A program made the position numbers and the translations under genes. This document shows, in pieces, positions 59,795-64,000 of a stretch of DNA of 64,000 bases. How positions within the stretch are numbered: the first letter of the stretch is position 1; each line of letters begins with the position of its first letter. Origin of the DNA: Diadophis punctatus similis (Eukaryota; Chordata; Lepidosauria; Squamata; Dipsadidae); the NCBI GenBank assembly GCA_023053685.1, contig JALIGW010000003.1:139249126-139313125 (forward strand), in the 5' to 3' direction. Below the pieces are notes generated by a model that had not been told where the DNA came from, searched no databases, and worked only from the letters and a program-made list of their open reading frames with translations.

Positions 59795-60808
59795 GAATGC
59801 TAATTTTACCAAGCATGGCTGTATAAAAACCAATCTTATTAGATCAGATTCCTCATCACAGACAAACCTCTGCCCTGAATAAAGCAGCACATCCAAGTAA
59901 ATGAGTTCCTCGCTTCCAACTGTTAATTCAGACAATTATGAAATGGTTAAAATAAGCGTAAATCAAAGCCTTGTGAATGATGGACCCTCGTCTCCTCTTC
60001 AGCCCCCATCCGGCACAAGAGCAAAATATGTTTTAACCCTCAAATTAAACCCTGGAAAAGGAAAGGGCATCCCTGAGATCATTTAATGAGCTATCCATCT
60101 GGATTAAATAAGCGTGATTTGGCTGCCGAGCAGCTCTGAAAACCTAGGAACATGTTAGATGTTGATGAGGAAAGAATGCCCAGGAATTCTTTCTGGCACA
60201 AGGCCTAATGACTTCGAAACAAGGACTTAACAGCTGTAACAACATTAATACGCTCCACAGTAATGAAGGTGACTTGTTTGGACGAAGAGATGGCTCAGCT
60301 CAGAATGATGATGCCTGATGAGCCTAAACCCTCATGATCGGTGAGTTATGATGCTGACATCTTAGTTGACTCATATATTCTCAGAGCCCCTTCCCACAAA
60401 GGGAAAACAGACGCATTTTTAATGGAAGGCTGTCTTCCTTGATTCCGACAACCCTGGAACATTAAGTGCCTTGCCAAATACAGTTGACTGAGCGTGTATG
60501 TATGGTGTTCCCAAAGGGGCCCAATTAGGCAAGCAGAATCTGAGTTTTGCCATTTGGAGGTGGCTGAGAAGGATGAGAGATGGGTACCAGGAGGAAGGAC
60601 GCTGGGAGGAGAGTGCAAGAGCAGTAACACTCTCTGCTGGATTTAGGCATCTCGTTCTAAAATGCAGTTGTTGCCCTACAGCCCGCAAATCGTATGTATT
60701 TTGAGAACATTTGTTCCCAATCATAAAACAAACAAACATTTAATAGTGTGTAAAGCCAGGGAGTGGACTAGAAGGGAATTGCAGGGAGGTCATTGGGCAA
60801 TGTTGAAA
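59795..60808. other. Intergenic stretch; 59880-60420 is a candidate conserved non-coding element
   Basis: About 540 bp with balanced composition, no repeat similarity and no frame (for example GGATTAAATAAGCGTGATTT and CATTAATACGCTCCACAGTA). It has the look of regulatory sequence. Conservation cannot be tested here. In mammals RNF144B borders a gene desert reaching ID4. Confidence 0.3.
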
Positions 60809-61443
60809 AAGTACTCGACGTATGGCCACAACTGAGCCCAAAATTTCTGTTGCTAAGCAAGACATTTGTTAAGTGAATTTTGCCCCGTTTCACGACCTTT
60901 CTTGCCACTGTTGTTGAGTGAATCCCTGGAATTGTTAAGTTAGTCACACAGTTTTTTAAGTGAATCTGGCTTCTCCATTGACTTTGTTTTGTCAGAAGGT
61001 CGCAAAAGGGAATCACATGACCCTGGAACACTGCAACTGTCACAAATACATGCCAGTTTCCAAGCTTTTGATCACATGACCATGGGAATGCTGCAATGGT
61101 CGTAACAGGGGTGAAATGCTACCGGTTCGGCCTGGTACGGGTGTACCGGTAGCAACGGATATCAGTGGTTTCGGAGAACCGGTAGCGAAGGTAGCACGAG
61201 ACAACCCACCCGGCCGTATGTCACCATTTTCTTTGTTTTAACCCTCTGCATATGCGCAAAGCGTTCTGCGCATGCGCAGAGGGTGAAAAAACACGCGCGT
61301 GAGCAGAGCATGGACGATAAAGCACGCGCGAAGCGTGCGCTTCCGAACCATTAGGGTTCCAATGGTCATAAATCATTTTTCAATGCCATTGTAATTTTGA
61401 ACAGTTATTTAATGAACTGTTGTAAGTCAAGGACTATCTATAC
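60809..61443. mobile_element. MITE, ACAGGTAGTCC family, interrupted by a hAT element
   Basis: The family body runs from GTACTCGACGTATGGCC to 61105 and resumes at 61364 (TAAATCATTTTTCAATGCC), ending in TGTAAGTCAAGGACTATC. The hAT at 61106-61363 is nested within it. Confidence 0.82.
61106..61363. mobile_element. hAT element nested in a MITE, 258 bp
   Basis: Left end CAGGGGTGAAATGCTACCGG; the right end is diverged (GAACCATTAGGGTTCCAAT). Flanks GGTCGTAA/GGTCATAA match at 7 of 8. Contains TGCGCATGCGCA at 61267-61278 in a hairpin arm. Confidence 0.82.
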
Positions 61444-61482
61444 TGCACTTGTTCTCTGTGTGGATTAGCAAAGCCTACAGGA

Positions 61483-61705
61483 TGTTTATTTATTTATTTT
61501 ATTTATTTGTTTGTCAAACATGTACAAGATAGCAGGTATTGGTATAAACATGAACATTAGCAAAGTAGATACAGGTAAATTAGGCAATAGGACAGTAGGA
61601 CAGGGATGGTAGGCACAATGGTGAGCTTATGCATGCCCCTTACAGACCTCTTAGGAATGGGGTGAGGTCGACTGTAGACAGTTTAAGGTTAAAGTTTTTG
61701 TCATG
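61483..61705 (-). mobile_element. LINE 3' end, TAGGCACG family
   Basis: TTATTTGTTTGTCAAACATG, GGACAGGGATGGTAGGCACA and CTTAGGAATGGGGTGAGGTC. More diverged than 48412. Confidence 0.82.
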
Positions 61706-62689
61706 ACTTCTTAGGAAATACCAATAATCTCTTGAGCAGATCACCAGTTGCTAGTCTGCCACTCCCCATCTCTCATTCTTGTTTTTGATAAAACTTTGTA
61801 GAGTCCTTCTAGGATCTTCAAAGCCAAATGGTTTCTCCCAACTAGTGGGGCTCAGCAGGCTAAGCAATCAAGCAAGTCCCTGAAGTTTTTAGCATTCTCT
61901 CTTTCTTTCAAGAAGGAGTCCCATGGTGTCTTATAACAAAAAGTGACAGGAAACTGCAGCCTTATGGTTTGTTGGAAGCGTGCCTAAAGAAAGAGTAAAA
62001 CTGCTGTGGCAGACAGCCACCCGGGAACCTCAAGGAAGATGTAATCTCACCAGTTTGTTTACTGGTCAATATGGTTATTGACTGGCCATGTTTACTCTGG
62101 AAGTAATATTGTGGTTCCTTAATCCCCCAATGTTTTGTTTCGTTTTTTTGTAAGCTGCCACAATATAATTTCCAAAGTTCAAAAGTGGTTATCAGCTCTA
62201 TAATGTTTTCAGCCCTAGTAATGTGAGTTAAAAGTCTGGAAAAGGTGACTTAAAAATTGTGAAAGATCACCCTTTGTATAGATTTAAATTCTACAACAAT
62301 ACAAATATATCTCTTGTATATCACATGACACTAAAGAAAAAAAGCAATGATAAAATCTGTCATGATTGTACCGGTATTATTCATTACTTATATATCAAGA
62401 CATAATATATCTTCAAAAAACACTTTAAATTGTTGTTGTACTTGATGCAAACAGAACTATGTGTTTGTATGGTTTATCTGCCTGTGAGACAGACTAATTT
62501 ATGGTTGCTTTTCCATACAAAAATGATTTTTTCCTGCAGGAAAAACCAAACATAAATGTATTCAATGCGGAATTTACTATCCATTTCCAAATGTGTTCTT
62601 TACTTGATCATATAACAGGGCAATGATTCTACTTTTTCTGGGTTTTTTTTTGAAAGCACAAATTCCTGCATTTTTCTTAGTAAATTTTG
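61706..62689. other. Intergenic stretch, nothing recognised
   Basis: Single-copy-looking AT-rich DNA. Confidence 0.35.
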
Positions 62690-62830
62690 GTTTTGCCAGT
62701 GGCTTGTTCCTAGGGCTGAGAGAGGGTGACTGGCTCAAAGTCGCCCAGCTGTCTTTGTTCCTAAGGCAAGACTAGAACTCGCTGTCACCCAGTTTGTAGC
62801 CTGGTACCTTAACCACTATGCTGCTCATGA
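62690..62830 (-). mobile_element. tRNA-derived SINE head region (reverse)
   Basis: GAACTCGCTGTCACCCAGTT, then GCCTGGTACCTTAACCACTA, is the reversed tRNA-like head and body of the family at 30497. Its tail is missing. Confidence 0.6.
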
Positions 62831-63415
62831 TCTTTCTGATAACCTTAAAAATATATTAGGATGAGAGGCCCAATGCTCTGAGATTTAAATGCCAGTCCAG
62901 GACAGGCTATTTATTTAATTTATTTTGGAATGGAATAAAATAGTAGAATTCCTTAAATAACATATTTGGTTTTTTTTTAAATTAAAGATTCTTACAAGGC
63001 AGAGACATATCAATGCATGAAATCAATTGCAGGGTTGCGGTCAGTGATTATATTGACTTGAATCACTTTATTAATTTGTATAATTCAAAAGGGTGGGCTG
63101 TATTAAGAATGCTATATCATTGAGAAATTATTTGTTAATTCAGAATACCATATTTATATATGATTAGTTTTCAGCAACCCCACCCCTCCAAAAAATAGTA
63201 CACCAAATCTATTGCTTTATGGGCACTGTGCACAATGTGTGAAATTGGGTTATCAGTTGTGGTGGTTGAGGAATTAGAGTAGTCCCGGAGAAATCTAGAA
63301 AATATGTTGAATATTATGAGCCAAACACTATTTCTTTTTCTAGTCTATTGATATATTATTGGAGCAGAGAATTTTATACAATTATCTTGAACTTTTGAAG
63401 AAAAGTTGGGGATAT
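62831..63415. other. Intergenic stretch, nothing recognised
   Basis: AT-rich; no gene or repeat identified. Confidence 0.35.
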
Positions 63416-63540
63416 AAATTTATTTATTTATGTATTTATTTTGGAAATTTATATTGCCGCCTATTCGCACATGGCGACTCAAGGTGGCTTACAAGAATAT
63501 ATCTCTATTATATGGGACCCGCAACATTCCTTGCCTCCTC
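63416..63540 (-). mobile_element. L2-like LINE 3' end
   Basis: A TTTA run, then TTATATTGCCGCCTATTCGC and GGCGACTCAAGGTGGCTTAC, a variant of the L2 terminal segment. Confidence 0.6.
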
Positions 63541-63662
63541 GCTCTGGTGAGTCAGGTAGATGTGACCGGCATGAGACGGTCCCTCAAATTAACAAATAAA
63601 GAATCTATATTGATGGGGATCCATTCTTCAGTGATTCCTACCATCTAACAATACACCTATAG

Positions 63663-64000
63663 CAGTGATGGCGAACCTTTTTTTCCTCGGGTGCCGAAAT
63701 AGTGCACGTGCATGCTATTGCACGCGCGTGCGTGCCCACACCCATAATTCAAAGCCCCTCACTTGCCCCACCCCCTGCACATGCATGTGTGACCCCCCAC
63801 TCCCCTGTTTCCCAACTTCCAGTGGGCCCGGTGGGCCCATTTTTTGTCCCCCCAGGCTCCAGAGGCTTTCTTGGAGCTTGGGGAGGGCGAAAACATTCCC
63901 CCCGCCACCCTGGAGGCCCTCCGGAGGCCGAAATCGCCCTCCCAGAGCCTCCACGCGAGCCAAAAATCAGCTGGCGGGCACGCACATGCGCACTGGAGCT
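63663..64000. mobile_element. hAT element, GTGATGGCGAACC family, cut by the window end
   Basis: Left end CAGTGATGGCGAACC followed by the family core (TGCCCACACCCATAATTCAA). The right end lies beyond base 64000. Confidence 0.85.

Noticed and set aside
59795..60110. 61-codon frame at 59901-60086 as a small gene
   Set aside because: No splice context, no recognisable domain and no upstream promoter sign; kept only as part of a possible non-coding element.

Overview
The window is vertebrate nuclear DNA from a squamate reptile, most likely a snake. Evidence: spliced exons with GT/AG borders; the SINE and LINE families present (Squam1-like tRNA SINEs, CR1, L2, Rex1-like, BovB/RTE and L1-like fragments, and a LINE 3' end of a type I associate with snakes at 19070-19132); dense short hAT elements with GC-rich cores; and long GATA, CTTT, AAAT and AAT microsatellites. 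The organism call is inference from repeat content, not from a database match.

There is one recognisable host gene, RNF144B, on the + strand. It encodes an RBR-type E3 ubiquitin ligase with a C-terminal membrane anchor. Seven coding exons (3762-3926, 21608-21712, 35900-35960, 38300-38504, 39916-40060, 40991-41080, 41895-42035) splice in frame to 303 codons plus stop. All zinc-binding cysteines and the catalytic RING2 cysteine (Cys206) are present. The first two coding introns are 17.7 and 14.2 kb; the last four are 0.8-2.3 kb. A polyadenylation signal lies at 42436. The promoter and any non-coding first exon are not visible and are probably upstream of the window.

Bases 1-42,500 are therefore RNF144B and its repeat-filled introns. 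Bases 42,500-64,000 are intergenic: no host gene is supported there, only transposable elements, microsatellites and a few non-repetitive stretches that could be conserved regulatory DNA.

The most interesting content is a set of non-autonomous hAT-type elements that carry pieces of host genes. Three lie within 21 kb. The element at 38770-39437 contains a coiled-coil coding fragment. The element at 42514-43249 contains a GC-rich 5' UTR and an exon ending at an intact splice donor. The element at 59116-59786 contains what I recognise as coding exon 1 of EAF1, with its splice donor. Each has terminal inverted repeats and 8-bp target-site duplications (two perfect, one 7/8), so each moved as a unit after capture. 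They resemble the Pack-type gene-capturing transposons known from plants. Other notable items are an L1-derived element with an ORF1-like region, no ORF2 and a perfect 15-bp target duplication (10512-12752), a GC-rich 1.4 kb element with 95-bp internal tandem repeats and an 11-bp flanking duplication (15018-16436), a 5S rRNA-like fragment (10149-10235), and repeated perfect TGCGCATGCGCA (NRF1-type) palindromes inside several hAT families.
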